This document shows positions 7,006 through 15,202 of a stretch of DNA of 64,000 bases, one piece after another; within the stretch, counting starts at the first letter, position 1; each line of letters begins with the position of its first letter. The DNA is from Burkholderiales bacterium (GTDB lineage Bacteria > Pseudomonadota > Gammaproteobacteria > Burkholderiales > Burkholderiaceae_C). The stretch spans positions 1 through 64,000 of the forward strand of contig JAFKGD010000012.1 in NCBI GenBank assembly GCA_017307855.1. The letters are read 5' to 3'. The notes under the pieces were generated by a model. The model ran no database searches. It saw only the letters and a list, made by a program, of their open reading frames with translations, and was not told the origin of the DNA. The position numbers and the translations under genes are program-made.

Positions 7006-9078
7006 ATGTATCGGATCCCTCACGCCGTGGCGGCCCTGCTGGCCACGGCTCCCTATGCAATCGCGCACGCGCAGGCCGTGCCCGATCCCTCCCTGCCCTC
7101 CTTGACGGTTTCGGCCGAACGGGATGGCGAACAGTCCCGCCTGCGCACCGAGGCCGAACGCCGGCTCACGCCCGGCGCCGTGTCCGTGATCGAAGGCGAA
7201 GAGCTGCGGCTGCGCAACGTGACCAGCCTCACCGACATGCTGCGCTACACGCCCGGCGTGTGGGCGGCGAGCGGCCTGACCGGCGATTCGACCTTCCTGT
7301 CGATCCGCGGCTCCAACCTGGATGCGACCAACTACGACGGCAACGGCGTCAAGTTGCTGATCGACGGCTTGCCCGTCACGGCGGCCGATGGCAACAACCA
7401 CAACCGCGATGTCGATCCGCTGTCCATGCGGCGCGCCGTGGTGGCCCGTGGCGCCAATGCATTGACCTACGGCGCCAGCACGCTCGGCGGCGCGATCGAT
7501 TTCGTCTCGCCGACGGCCCGTGACGGGGCGCCGTGGGAGCTCCTGGTCAACGGCGGCAGCCACGGCCAGCGGCAGGCACGATTCACGTTCGGCGGTGTGT
7601 CGGGCGCGCTCGACGCCCTGGTCTCCGGCGAAGCCAGGCAGAGCGACGGATTCCGCGCGCACCAGCGGCAGGATCGCCAGAGCCTGTATGCCAACGTCGG
7701 CCTGCAACTCGGCGAGTCGCTTTCCACACGCTTCTACGTGACGGGCATCGACAACGACCAGCAGTTGCCTGGGGCCCTGACGCGTGCGGAGTTCGAAGCC
7801 AACCCGCGCGCGGCCGAGGCCGCTGCCGTGGCAGGCAATTACCGGCTGAACGTGAGCACGGCGCGCATCGCCAACCGCACGGTTTGGACCATCGACGGGG
7901 ACTCCAGCCTGACCGCCGGCATCTCGTTCGAGACGCAGAACCTCTACCACCCCATCGTCTACGCACCGCCCTTCTTCTCGTTGCTCATCGACACCGAGCA
8001 GCGCAACCTGGGCGCGACCGTGCGATACCAGCGGCGTGTGGGCGATCACGATGTGCTGGCCGGCGTGAACTACGGCCGCACCCGTGTCACGGGCGGCAAC
8101 TACAGCTATGTGCCGGGCGGCGCCCAGACCGTGACCACGCACGTGGACAACCGCGCCGACAACGCCGAGCTGTTTCTCGTCGACCGCTGGAAGTTCGCTC
8201 CGCAATGGACGCTGGTGTATGGCGCGCAGGCCGTGTCGGGCTCGCGCGAGGTCCGCAACACCGACGCCACCACGGGCGTGCTGCGCAATCCGAAGGCCGA
8301 CTTCGACGGTTTCAACCCGCGCGTGGGCCTGATCCGCGAGCTGTCGCCGACGAGCCAGCTGTTCGCCAACCTGAGCCGCCTGTACGAGGCACCCACCTTG
8401 TACGAACTGGAAGACGACGTGCGCGGCAACAACTCGACGCTCTCCGCCATGCGCGGCGCCGTCGCCGAAGTGGGCGCACGGGGCTCGCATGCGTTCGACA
8501 GGCATCGCGTGTACTGGGACACGGCGCTGTACTACGGCCGGCTCGACGGCGAGATCCTCTCGCGCGCCGATCCGCTGGCGCCCGGCACGAGCCTGTCGAC
8601 CAACGTCGGCCGCACCATTCACGCCGGGCTGGAAGCCCTGCTCGGCGCCAGCTTCGCGCTGGACGATTCGGGCCGCCATCGACTCGATCCGATGGTGAGC
8701 GTGACGCTGAACCACTTCAAGTTCGACGGCGATGCCACCTACGGCAACAACCGGCTGCCGGCCGCTCCGCGCTTCGCGATCCGCGGCGAGGCGCTGTATC
8801 GCCATGCGGACGGCTTCTTCTTCGGGCCCACCTTCGACATCGTCGGCCGGCGCTTCGCCGATTTCTCCAACACCTACACCGTGGACAGCTATGCCCTCTG
8901 GGGTCTGCGCACGGGCTATGCCACACGGCAGTGGGAGGTGTATGCCGAACTGCGGAATGCAGCCGACCGCAAGTACGTGTCGTACTTCAGCGTGCGCGAT
9001 GCGGCCGGTGCCAACGATGCGATCCTGAATCCGGGTGCTCCGCGGTCGCTGTTCGTGGGCGGACGGTTCAAGTTCTGA
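7006..9078 (+). CDS. TonB-dependent outer-membrane receptor
   Basis: This 690-residue protein has a signal peptide (MYRIPHAVAALLATAPYAIAHAQA), a plug domain at roughly residues 35-165 (TPGAVSVIEGEELRLRNVTS, then GANALTYGASTLGGAIDFVSP) and a beta-barrel ending in the typical terminal aromatic residue (FVGGRFKF). The ATG at 7006 follows a GGAG at good spacing and starts the signal peptide directly. The protein should import a ferric siderophore or a related metal complex using TonB energy. It lies between a DUF2946 gene and a PepSY membrane protein gene, a common iron-uptake arrangement. No FecI/FecR pair is present, so regulation is not obvious. Confidence 0.93.
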   Translation: MYRIPHAVAALLATAPYAIAHAQAVPDPSLPSLTVSAERDGEQSRLRTEAERRLTPGAVSVIEGEELRLRNVTSLTDMLRYTPGVWAASGLTGDSTFLSIRGSNLDATNYDGNGVKLLIDGLPVTAADGNNHNRDVDPLSMRRAVVARGANALTYGASTLGGAIDFVSPTARDGAPWELLVNGGSHGQRQARFTFGGVSGALDALVSGEARQSDGFRAHQRQDRQSLYANVGLQLGESLSTRFYVTGIDNDQQLPGALTRAEFEANPRAAEAAAVAGNYRLNVSTARIANRTVWTIDGDSSLTAGISFETQNLYHPIVYAPPFFSLLIDTEQRNLGATVRYQRRVGDHDVLAGVNYGRTRVTGGNYSYVPGGAQTVTTHVDNRADNAELFLVDRWKFAPQWTLVYGAQAVSGSREVRNTDATTGVLRNPKADFDGFNPRVGLIRELSPTSQLFANLSRLYEAPTLYELEDDVRGNNSTLSAMRGAVAEVGARGSHAFDRHRVYWDTALYYGRLDGEILSRADPLAPGTSLSTNVGRTIHAGLEALLGASFALDDSGRHRLDPMVSVTLNHFKFDGDATYGNNRLPAAPRFAIRGEALYRHADGFFFGPTFDIVGRRFADFSNTYTVDSYALWGLRTGYATRQWEVYAELRNAADRKYVSYFSVRDAAGANDAILNPGAPRSLFVGGRFKF

Positions 9079-9144
9079 CAACACCCGCCACTCACTGACC
9101 GGGGCCACCTCCGGGTGGCCCCGCCCCCATTCCGGATTGCGGCG

Positions 9145-10521
9145 ATGAATACCGACTCTTCCCTCTACCGGCGCGTGTGGCGCTGGCACTTCTATGCGGG
9201 CCTCGTCTGCCTGCCGTTCCTGGCGCTGATGGCTGCGACGGGCGCCCTGTATCTGTTCAAGGACCCCATCGAGTCCGTGGTCTACGCGGGCCTGCGCCAT
9301 GTCCATGGACCGGCGGAGCCGGCCCTGGCCGCCGAAGCCCTGGTGGGCAAGGCGATCGAGGCGCGGCCCGGCCAACCCGTGCGCTACAACGCACCGCCCA
9401 TGCCGGGCCGCAGCGCGGAGGTGGGCGTACTCACCGCCGAGGGCGTCGTGGGCGTCTACCTCGATCCCGCCACGGGGCGCGTGCTCGGCCAGTTGCCCGA
9501 TGCCGTGCGACTCATGGAAGTCGTCAAAGGCCTTCATTCGCTCGCCATCGCGGGCCCGTGGGCGAATCACTGGATCGAGATCGTGGCCGGCTGGGCCATC
9601 GTGCTCGTGGTCTCCGGCGTGTTCCTCTGGTGGCCCCGGGGACAGCGCGGCGGCGTCGTCAGCGTGCGCGGCCGTCCTTCGCAGCGGTCCTGGTGGCGCG
9701 ACCTGCACGCCGTCACGGGCGCCTTCGCGGCGGCAGCCATCCTGTTCCTGGCGGTCACCGGCATGCCCTGGTCGGCGTTCTGGGGAGAGCAGTTCGGCCG
9801 CATCACCGCCCGGCTGGACATCGGTTTGCCGAAGTACCTGTTCGGGCCGGGGCCCGCTTCGTCTCCGCCACAGGTCGTGCCCACGCCCTGGGTGATATCG
9901 CACGCGCCGGTTCCGCAATCCACGCCACCTCATGCGCAGCATCCATCGCACGGCACGCATCCGCCCGGGGGGGCGCCAGTGGAAGACGGTGCGTCATCGG
10001 CGTCCATCGGCCTGAACGCCGCGCTCGACGCCTTCGGCCGGCTGGGCCTGCCGCCCGGGACGCCCATCGTGCTGCCCCGGGGGCCGCAGGACACGTACAC
10101 CGCCATGCTGTTTCCGGACGACGTGCGCGGCCAGCGGGTGGTGCATCTCGACCGGTATTCCGGCGCCGTGCTGGCCGATGTGGGCTACCGCGACTACGGC
10201 GTTGCCGGCCGCGCCATCGAATGGGGCATCAACATCCACACGGGCCTTCAGTTCGGCTGGATCAACCAGCTGGTGATGCTGGTGGCGTGCCTGAGCATCA
10301 TCGGCCTGGCAGTGTCTGCCGCCGTGATGTGGTGGAAGCGGCGGCCCGCAGGCCGCCTGGCGGCTCCGCCGCGCCGCGCCAACGACCGCGCGGCTGCGGG
10401 CGCGCTGGCCGTGGCCGCCCTGCTCGGCATCCTGTATCCGCTGCTCGGCGCATCCATGCTGGTCGCACTGGCCGTCGATGCGGCCGTGCCGCAGCGCTGG
10501 CACGAGAGATTGGGTCTTTGA
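9145..10521 (+). CDS. PepSY-associated transmembrane protein (probable siderophore-iron reductase partner)
   Basis: This 458-residue inner-membrane protein has membrane segments at about residues 14-37 (WHFYAGLVCLPFLALMAATGALYLF), 145-170, 190-212, 375-402 and 425-445, with PepSY-type periplasmic stretches between. This is the layout of the PepSY_TM family (FoxB/FhuF-like helpers), which work with TonB receptors to remove or reduce iron from siderophores. A histidine-rich linker (HAPVPQSTPPHAQHPSHGTH) lies at about residues 253-275. The ATG at 9145 was preferred over the GTG at 9115 because the first helix then starts normally. It follows the TonB receptor by 66 bp and is probably co-transcribed. 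Confidence 0.85.
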   Translation: MNTDSSLYRRVWRWHFYAGLVCLPFLALMAATGALYLFKDPIESVVYAGLRHVHGPAEPALAAEALVGKAIEARPGQPVRYNAPPMPGRSAEVGVLTAEGVVGVYLDPATGRVLGQLPDAVRLMEVVKGLHSLAIAGPWANHWIEIVAGWAIVLVVSGVFLWWPRGQRGGVVSVRGRPSQRSWWRDLHAVTGAFAAAAILFLAVTGMPWSAFWGEQFGRITARLDIGLPKYLFGPGPASSPPQVVPTPWVISHAPVPQSTPPHAQHPSHGTHPPGGAPVEDGASSASIGLNAALDAFGRLGLPPGTPIVLPRGPQDTYTAMLFPDDVRGQRVVHLDRYSGAVLADVGYRDYGVAGRAIEWGINIHTGLQFGWINQLVMLVACLSIIGLAVSAAVMWWKRRPAGRLAAPPRRANDRAAAGALAVAALLGILYPLLGASMLVALAVDAAVPQRWHERLGL

Positions 10522-10561
10522 GATTTTTTCGAGGCCCATGCGCTCGCTCCGGCCGCCGCGC

Positions 10562-10617
10562 TTGACAAAGTTTCCATGGAAACAAATACTGCGCACCTCG
10601 CGAGTTTCCAGAGAAAC
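10562..10617 (+). promoter_or_regulatory. Promoter with two MarR operator palindromes
   Basis: A perfect -35 box TTGACA at 10562-10567 is followed, after 17 bases, by AATACT at 10585-10590. The perfect palindrome GTTTCCATGGAAAC (10570-10583) fills the spacer between them. A second copy, GTTTCCAGAGAAAC (10604-10617), lies over the ribosome-binding region just before the MarR start at 10620. The two centres are 34 bp apart, close to three helical turns. This is a textbook layout for autorepression by the adjacent MarR protein. Confidence 0.75.
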
Positions 10618-10619
10618 CA

Positions 10620-11090
10620 ATGGCAGCCCGAACACCCAGGCCACCACCCTCGCCGCTCGAAGCCCATCTGGGCTTCTGGCTGCGCTTCGTCTCCAACCAC
10701 GTCTCCATGCGCTTCCGGCAGTTGCTGGACCAGGAAGGAATCAGCGTGGCCGAGTGGGTGGCGCTGCGCACCCTGCTGGAGCGCCCCGACGCCAGCCACG
10801 CCGAGCTGATCGCCGCGCTCGGGGTGACCAAGGGCGCCGCCTCCAAGCTGATTTCCCGGCTGGAAGACAAGGGCCTGGCGCAGCGGCAGCACGCCGGCGC
10901 AGGCGCGCGCGCGCAGACCCTGCGGCTCACGGCGCGCGGCCGGGCCAGCTTGCCGCGCCTGGCCGCGCTGGCCGACGACAACGACCGGCATTTCTTCGGC
11001 CATCTCGGCACGCAGGAGCGCGAAGCGTTGATGCAGGCCCTGCAACGCCTGGTGCGCCACCACGAACTCAAGATACCGCCGGTGGAATGA
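10620..11090 (+). CDS. MarR-family transcriptional regulator
   Basis: This 156-residue winged-helix repressor has the recognition region ELIAALGVTKGAASKLISRL followed by the beta-wing (EDKGLAQRQHAGAGARAQTLRLTARGRA). Length is normal for the family. The start at 10620 lies 2 bases after the second of two GTTTCC-type palindromes, so the protein probably represses its own promoter and the DUF1398 gene 31 bp downstream. MarR proteins usually release DNA on binding phenolic compounds or on oxidation, but no redox cysteine is visible here: the protein contains no Cys. The effector is unknown. Confidence 0.92.
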   Translation: MAARTPRPPPSPLEAHLGFWLRFVSNHVSMRFRQLLDQEGISVAEWVALRTLLERPDASHAELIAALGVTKGAASKLISRLEDKGLAQRQHAGAGARAQTLRLTARGRASLPRLAALADDNDRHFFGHLGTQEREALMQALQRLVRHHELKIPPVE

Positions 11091-11121
11091 CCCGCCCGCC
11101 CGTCACAGCAGAGACACGCCC

Positions 11122-11517
11122 ATGAACGCAGACAGCCACGCCACCATTCGCGACACCTTCGATGCTTCCGACGCCGGCCGCATCCATTTCGGCGAGGTGG
11201 TCGCCCGCCTGGCGGCGGCGCAGGTGGAGTCCTATCACGTGGACTACCGCGCGGGCCGCAGCACGTATTACCTGCCGGGCGGCGCCACGCTCGACCTCGC
11301 CTTCGAGCCGGCAGGCAGCGCCATCGCAGACGCCTTCGAACCCGCCGCCGTGCGCGCGGCCATCGCGGGTGCGCAGCAGGGCCGCGTGATGTATCCGGAA
11401 TTCAAGCGGCTGTCGCAACGCGCGGGATGCGTCGGCTATACGGTGTGGATCGCCGGACGGCACGTCACCTACCTCGGCCGGCGCGGCGAGGTGCACGTCG
11501 AACGGTTTCCGGACTGA
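11122..11517 (+). CDS. DUF1398-family protein
   Basis: This 131-residue cytoplasmic protein matches the DUF1398 (E. coli YbcV-like) pattern: a short helical start, the strand pair VESYHVDYRAGRSTYYLPGG, and a C-terminal FKRLSQRAGCVGYTVWIAGRHVTYLGRRGE. No function is established for the family. The protein is small and lacks signal or membrane segments. It follows the MarR gene by 31 bp, so it is probably the second gene of that autoregulated pair and may be what the MarR ligand induces. GAGACAC precedes the ATG. Confidence 0.75.
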   Translation: MNADSHATIRDTFDASDAGRIHFGEVVARLAAAQVESYHVDYRAGRSTYYLPGGATLDLAFEPAGSAIADAFEPAAVRAAIAGAQQGRVMYPEFKRLSQRAGCVGYTVWIAGRHVTYLGRRGEVHVERFPD

Positions 11518-11648
11518 GCAGCGCAGCGGTGGCGCTGGGCGAAGTCCTACACGCCGGGCCCGCGCCCCGCCCTAGCATCGGCATCACCGGCGCGCTGGTC
11601 GCCGGTCACTGATCACCAACGGCGCGGCCAGGACGACGCCCTCACATC

Positions 11649-12983
11649 TTGAATGCGAAGCTGAAAAAACTCTGGAGCGATGCGCGCGAAGCCTTCTGGC
11701 TGCTGCCCGCCCTGGTGGTCGCTGGCGGAATCGTGCTCGCCGTGGTGCTGGTGAACGTCGACCGCAGCGCACGCATTCCCGCCTGGCTCGTCGAGGGAGG
11801 CTGGCTCTACAACGGCGGCGCCACCGGCGCACGCACGTTGCTGGGCGCGGTGGCGTCGTCGACGATCGGCGTCGCCGGCACCGTGTTCTCGATCACCATT
11901 GCGGCGCTGTCGCTGGCTGCGGGCCAGATGGGGCCCAGGCTGCTGAGAAATTTCGTGCGCGACCGCGGCAACCAGGCCACCCTGGGCATGCTTCTGGGCA
12001 CCTTCTGCTACGCACTCGTGGTGCTGCGCAGCGTGCGTGGGCAGGAAGAAGGCCTGTTCATCCCCCATCTGGCGCTGGGCGGGGCCACGCTGCTGGCCTT
12101 CGGCTGCGTGGGCATGCTGGTGTATTTCGTCGGCCACGTCGCCGGTCGCATCAACGTCGACACCGTGATCGATCTCGTGAGCGAGGACATGCGCATCGCC
12201 ATCTCGCGCAGCACCGACGGCGTCGACCCGCTGTTCCCACCGCCGCAAGCCTTCTGGCGGGGCGCGACAACGATCGCCGACCAGCGCCGCGGCTACCTCC
12301 AGCATCTGGACGCCGGAACGCTCGCCGATCGGGCCGCCGCGAACGGCGTGGCCATCCGGCTGCTGGTGCGGCCGGGCAGCTACGTTTTTCCCGGCGCGCC
12401 GATCGCCCTCGTCGTTGGAAGCGCTGGAAACGCCGATGACGTACGACAGGCCATCCGCGCAGCGACGGCCCTTGGCGGGCAGCGCACGAGCGAGGACGAC
12501 CTCGAATATGCCGTGCGCCAGCTCGTTGAGGTGGGCGTTCGAGCGCTCTCGCCAGGCATCAACGACCCCTACACCGCAGTGAGCGTGATCGACCGGCTGG
12601 GCTCAGCACTGTGCGACCTGGTCGGCGTGCGGCTGCCGTCGGGCGTGCTCGCACGCGACGGACGCCCGGTGCTCGTGGTGCCCCCGGTCGACTACGACGG
12701 CCTGGTGGATGCGATGTTCCACATGATCCGCCAGAACGCCGATGGCTCGCCCGCCGTGCTGATCCGGATCGTGGACGTGCTGACCGCCGTCGCGGCCTGC
12801 GAACGGCTGCCGCAACGCCAGGCCACGCTGCGCCGGCATGCGCAGCTCGTGCTCGACGCCGGCCGTCGCACCATCGGCTCGCGCGACGATTTGCAGGATC
12901 TGGAGCTGCGCATCGACGAGTTCGAGCGCGAACTCGCATCCGTACCTGCAGCGGACGCGCACGGCGCGGCGGCCGACGCCTGA
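11649..12983 (+). CDS. DUF2254 membrane protein
   Basis: This 444-residue protein has four N-terminal membrane helices (about residues 14-36, 62-92, 110-130 and 138-162) and a long soluble C-terminal part. The segment STIGVAGTVFSITIAALSLA followed by AAGQMGPRLLRNFVRDRGNQ is the DUF2254 signature. The later VRQLVEVGVRALSPGINDPY, then TAVSVIDRLG, is also characteristic. The start is TTG at 11649; an ATG at 11653 is out of frame, and no in-frame ATG precedes the first helix. Function is unknown. The gene stands alone, 131 bp after DUF1398 and 190 bp before the BCCT gene. Confidence 0.82.
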   Translation: MNAKLKKLWSDAREAFWLLPALVVAGGIVLAVVLVNVDRSARIPAWLVEGGWLYNGGATGARTLLGAVASSTIGVAGTVFSITIAALSLAAGQMGPRLLRNFVRDRGNQATLGMLLGTFCYALVVLRSVRGQEEGLFIPHLALGGATLLAFGCVGMLVYFVGHVAGRINVDTVIDLVSEDMRIAISRSTDGVDPLFPPPQAFWRGATTIADQRRGYLQHLDAGTLADRAAANGVAIRLLVRPGSYVFPGAPIALVVGSAGNADDVRQAIRAATALGGQRTSEDDLEYAVRQLVEVGVRALSPGINDPYTAVSVIDRLGSALCDLVGVRLPSGVLARDGRPVLVVPPVDYDGLVDAMFHMIRQNADGSPAVLIRIVDVLTAVAACERLPQRQATLRRHAQLVLDAGRRTIGSRDDLQDLELRIDEFERELASVPAADAHGAAADA

Positions 12984-13173
12984 TGGCAGGGCTGCCGCGC
13001 CCCGAGCCGAAGCTTTTTCAAACAACTGTCGCGGGCGCTGACACGCCCGTCCGTCGACGCGCGCCGAAAATGTGCGCAGCGGCACCCGCCCTCCAGCCGC
13101 GATGCAGGCGCATCACTGCCCCCCGCATCGGCTGGTGATAAGCCGCGTTCATCGCAAAGAGAGAGGAGTTCCC

Positions 13174-15159
13174 ATGGCCACGGAAGCCAACCCACCCCCC
13201 ACCGCCGCACCGCGCGCGCGCATCCTGGCGCCGGTGTTCTATCCCTCCGCAGGTATCGCGCTGCTGCTGGCGGCGTGCTCCATCCTGTGGCCCGGGCCAT
13301 CGGAGTCGGTGTTCCAGGCCGCCAAGAACTGGGTGGCGCAGGACGCCGGCTGGTTCACCGTGCTGGCCGTGGCCGGCTTCCTGATCTTCGTGATCGGCCT
13401 GGCGGCCAGCGGCTATGGCCGCATCAAGCTGGGGCTGGACCACAGCAAACCCGACTACAGCTACACCACGTGGTTCGCGATGCTGTTCGCCGCCGGCATG
13501 GGCATCGGACTGATGTTCTTCGGCGTGGCCGAACCCATCATGCATTACACGACCCCGCCCGCCTGGGACGGGCTCACGGTCGATGCGGCGCGGCAGGCCA
13601 TGCGCATCACCTTCTTCCACTGGGGCATCCACGCCTGGGCCATCTACGCAGTGGTGGCGTTGTCGCTGGCGTACTTCTCGTACCGGCACGGGCTGCCGCT
13701 GCGCATCCGCTCGGCGCTCTACCCGCTGATCGGCGATCGCATCCACGGCCCCATCGGCCATGCGGTGGACACCTTCGCCGTGCTGGGCACGATCTTCGGC
13801 CTGTCGACATCGCTGGGCCTGGGCGTCATCCAGATCAACTCGGGCCTGAACTACCTCTTCGGCGTGCCCACGGGCATCGGCACGCAGGTGATCCTGATCG
13901 TGGTGATCACCCTCGTGGCCACGGCATCGGTCTTCACCGGGCTGGACAAGGGCGTGCGGCGCCTGTCCGAACTCAATATGGCGATGGCCGTGGCCCTGCT
14001 GGCCTTCGTGCTGGTGACGGGGCCCACCGTTCACCTGATGCAGGCCTTCGTGCAGAACACGGGCAACTACATCTCCACCATCTTCAGCACCACGTTCAAC
14101 CTCTACGCCTACGACCCCAAGCCCGGCTGGTTCGGCGGCTGGACGCTGTTCTACTGGGGCTGGTGGATCGCGTGGTCGCCCTTCGTGGGCCTGTTCATCG
14201 CGCGCATCTCGCGCGGGCGCACCATCCGCGAGTTCGTGGTCGGCGTGCTGATGGTGCCCACCGGCTTCACCTTCCTGTGGATGACGATCTACGGCAACAC
14301 CGCGCTCGACATGGTGATGGGCCGCGGCATCACCCACCTGATGGACACGGTGTCGGCCGACAGCTCGGTGGCGCTGTTCGAGTTCCTCGGCAACCTGCCG
14401 ATGAGCTGGATCACGTCGCTGGTGGCCACGCTGCTCGTGATGATCTTCTTCGTCACCTCGGCCGACTCGGGCGCGCTGGTGATCGACATGCTGTCGTCCG
14501 AAGGCGAAGAGGAATCGCCGGTGTGGCAGCGCATCTTCTGGGCCCTGCTCACGGGCGCGCTGGCCATCTCGCTGCTCATCGCCGGTGGGCTGACGTCGCT
14601 GCAGGCCGCCACCATCGCGGCGGCCCTGCCCTTCACCTTCGTGATGATCCTGATGTGCTGGGGGCTCGCCCGGGCGCTGGGCATGGATCTGGCCCGCCAG
14701 AACATCCTGCGCCAGGCGCGCGTGCAGTCCTTCGCCAGCGGCGACTGGCGGCTGCGCCTGCGCGCCCTCACCCAGCAGTCGCACCGGCGCGAGGTGATGC
14801 AGTTCATCGCCCTGAAGGCGCGCGGCGCGCTCGACGAAGTGGCGGCCGAGCTGCGCAAGCGCGGCCTGGAAGTGGCGGTGGAAGCCGGCGAAGAAGGCCG
14901 CGTGGCCCTGAGCGTGGGCCATGGCGCGGAGATCGACTTCGTCTACGAACTGCGGCCCCAGCCCTACCAGCCACCCACATTCATGCTCGAAGACCCGCGC
15001 CGCCGCCGCGCGCAGGACGACATGTCGTGGCGCGCCGAAGTCTTCCTGCGCGAAGGCGGGCAGGACTACGACGTGATGGGCTGGAGCCACGACGACCTGA
15101 TCCACGACGTGCTGGACCAGTACCAGCGGCACATGCACTTCCTGGACAACATCCGCTGA
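13174..15159 (+). CDS. BCCT-family transporter (betaine/choline/carnitine type, BetT-like)
   Basis: This 661-residue inner-membrane carrier has twelve predicted helices, from about residue 24 to 510. The family-defining GMGIGLMFFGVAEPIMHY lies near residues 109-126. The conserved tryptophan-rich stretch WTLFYWGWWIAWSPFVGLFI lies near residues 325-344. A cytoplasmic tail of about 150 residues follows the last helix, as in the long BetT/OpuD branch, where such tails sense osmotic state. A strong AGAGGAG precedes the ATG at 13174. No choline oxidation genes are close, so it probably supplies ready-made osmolyte. The substrate cannot be decided between choline, betaine and similar compounds. Confidence 0.93.
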   Translation: MATEANPPPTAAPRARILAPVFYPSAGIALLLAACSILWPGPSESVFQAAKNWVAQDAGWFTVLAVAGFLIFVIGLAASGYGRIKLGLDHSKPDYSYTTWFAMLFAAGMGIGLMFFGVAEPIMHYTTPPAWDGLTVDAARQAMRITFFHWGIHAWAIYAVVALSLAYFSYRHGLPLRIRSALYPLIGDRIHGPIGHAVDTFAVLGTIFGLSTSLGLGVIQINSGLNYLFGVPTGIGTQVILIVVITLVATASVFTGLDKGVRRLSELNMAMAVALLAFVLVTGPTVHLMQAFVQNTGNYISTIFSTTFNLYAYDPKPGWFGGWTLFYWGWWIAWSPFVGLFIARISRGRTIREFVVGVLMVPTGFTFLWMTIYGNTALDMVMGRGITHLMDTVSADSSVALFEFLGNLPMSWITSLVATLLVMIFFVTSADSGALVIDMLSSEGEEESPVWQRIFWALLTGALAISLLIAGGLTSLQAATIAAALPFTFVMILMCWGLARALGMDLARQNILRQARVQSFASGDWRLRLRALTQQSHRREVMQFIALKARGALDEVAAELRKRGLEVAVEAGEEGRVALSVGHGAEIDFVYELRPQPYQPPTFMLEDPRRRRAQDDMSWRAEVFLREGGQDYDVMGWSHDDLIHDVLDQYQRHMHFLDNIR

Positions 15160-15165
15160 GCCGGC

Positions 15166-15202
15166 GCGCGTGGCGGGCGCCGTTCACGCGCCCGCCACGC
15201 GC
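15166..15202. terminator. Perfect 15-bp stem hairpin between convergent genes
   Basis: GCGCGTGGCGGGCGC (15166-15180) and its exact reverse complement (15188-15202) enclose a 7-base loop that contains the stop codon of the minus-strand gene. It starts 7 bp after the BCCT stop. There is no T-run on either side, so it may be a bidirectional barrier, an mRNA 3'-end stabiliser, or an aid to Rho-dependent ending. Confidence 0.6.

Noticed and set aside
7053-9960. Minus-strand frames opposite the TonB receptor and PepSY genes
   Set aside because: They show no signal peptide or domain pattern, while the plus-strand genes have complete family features.
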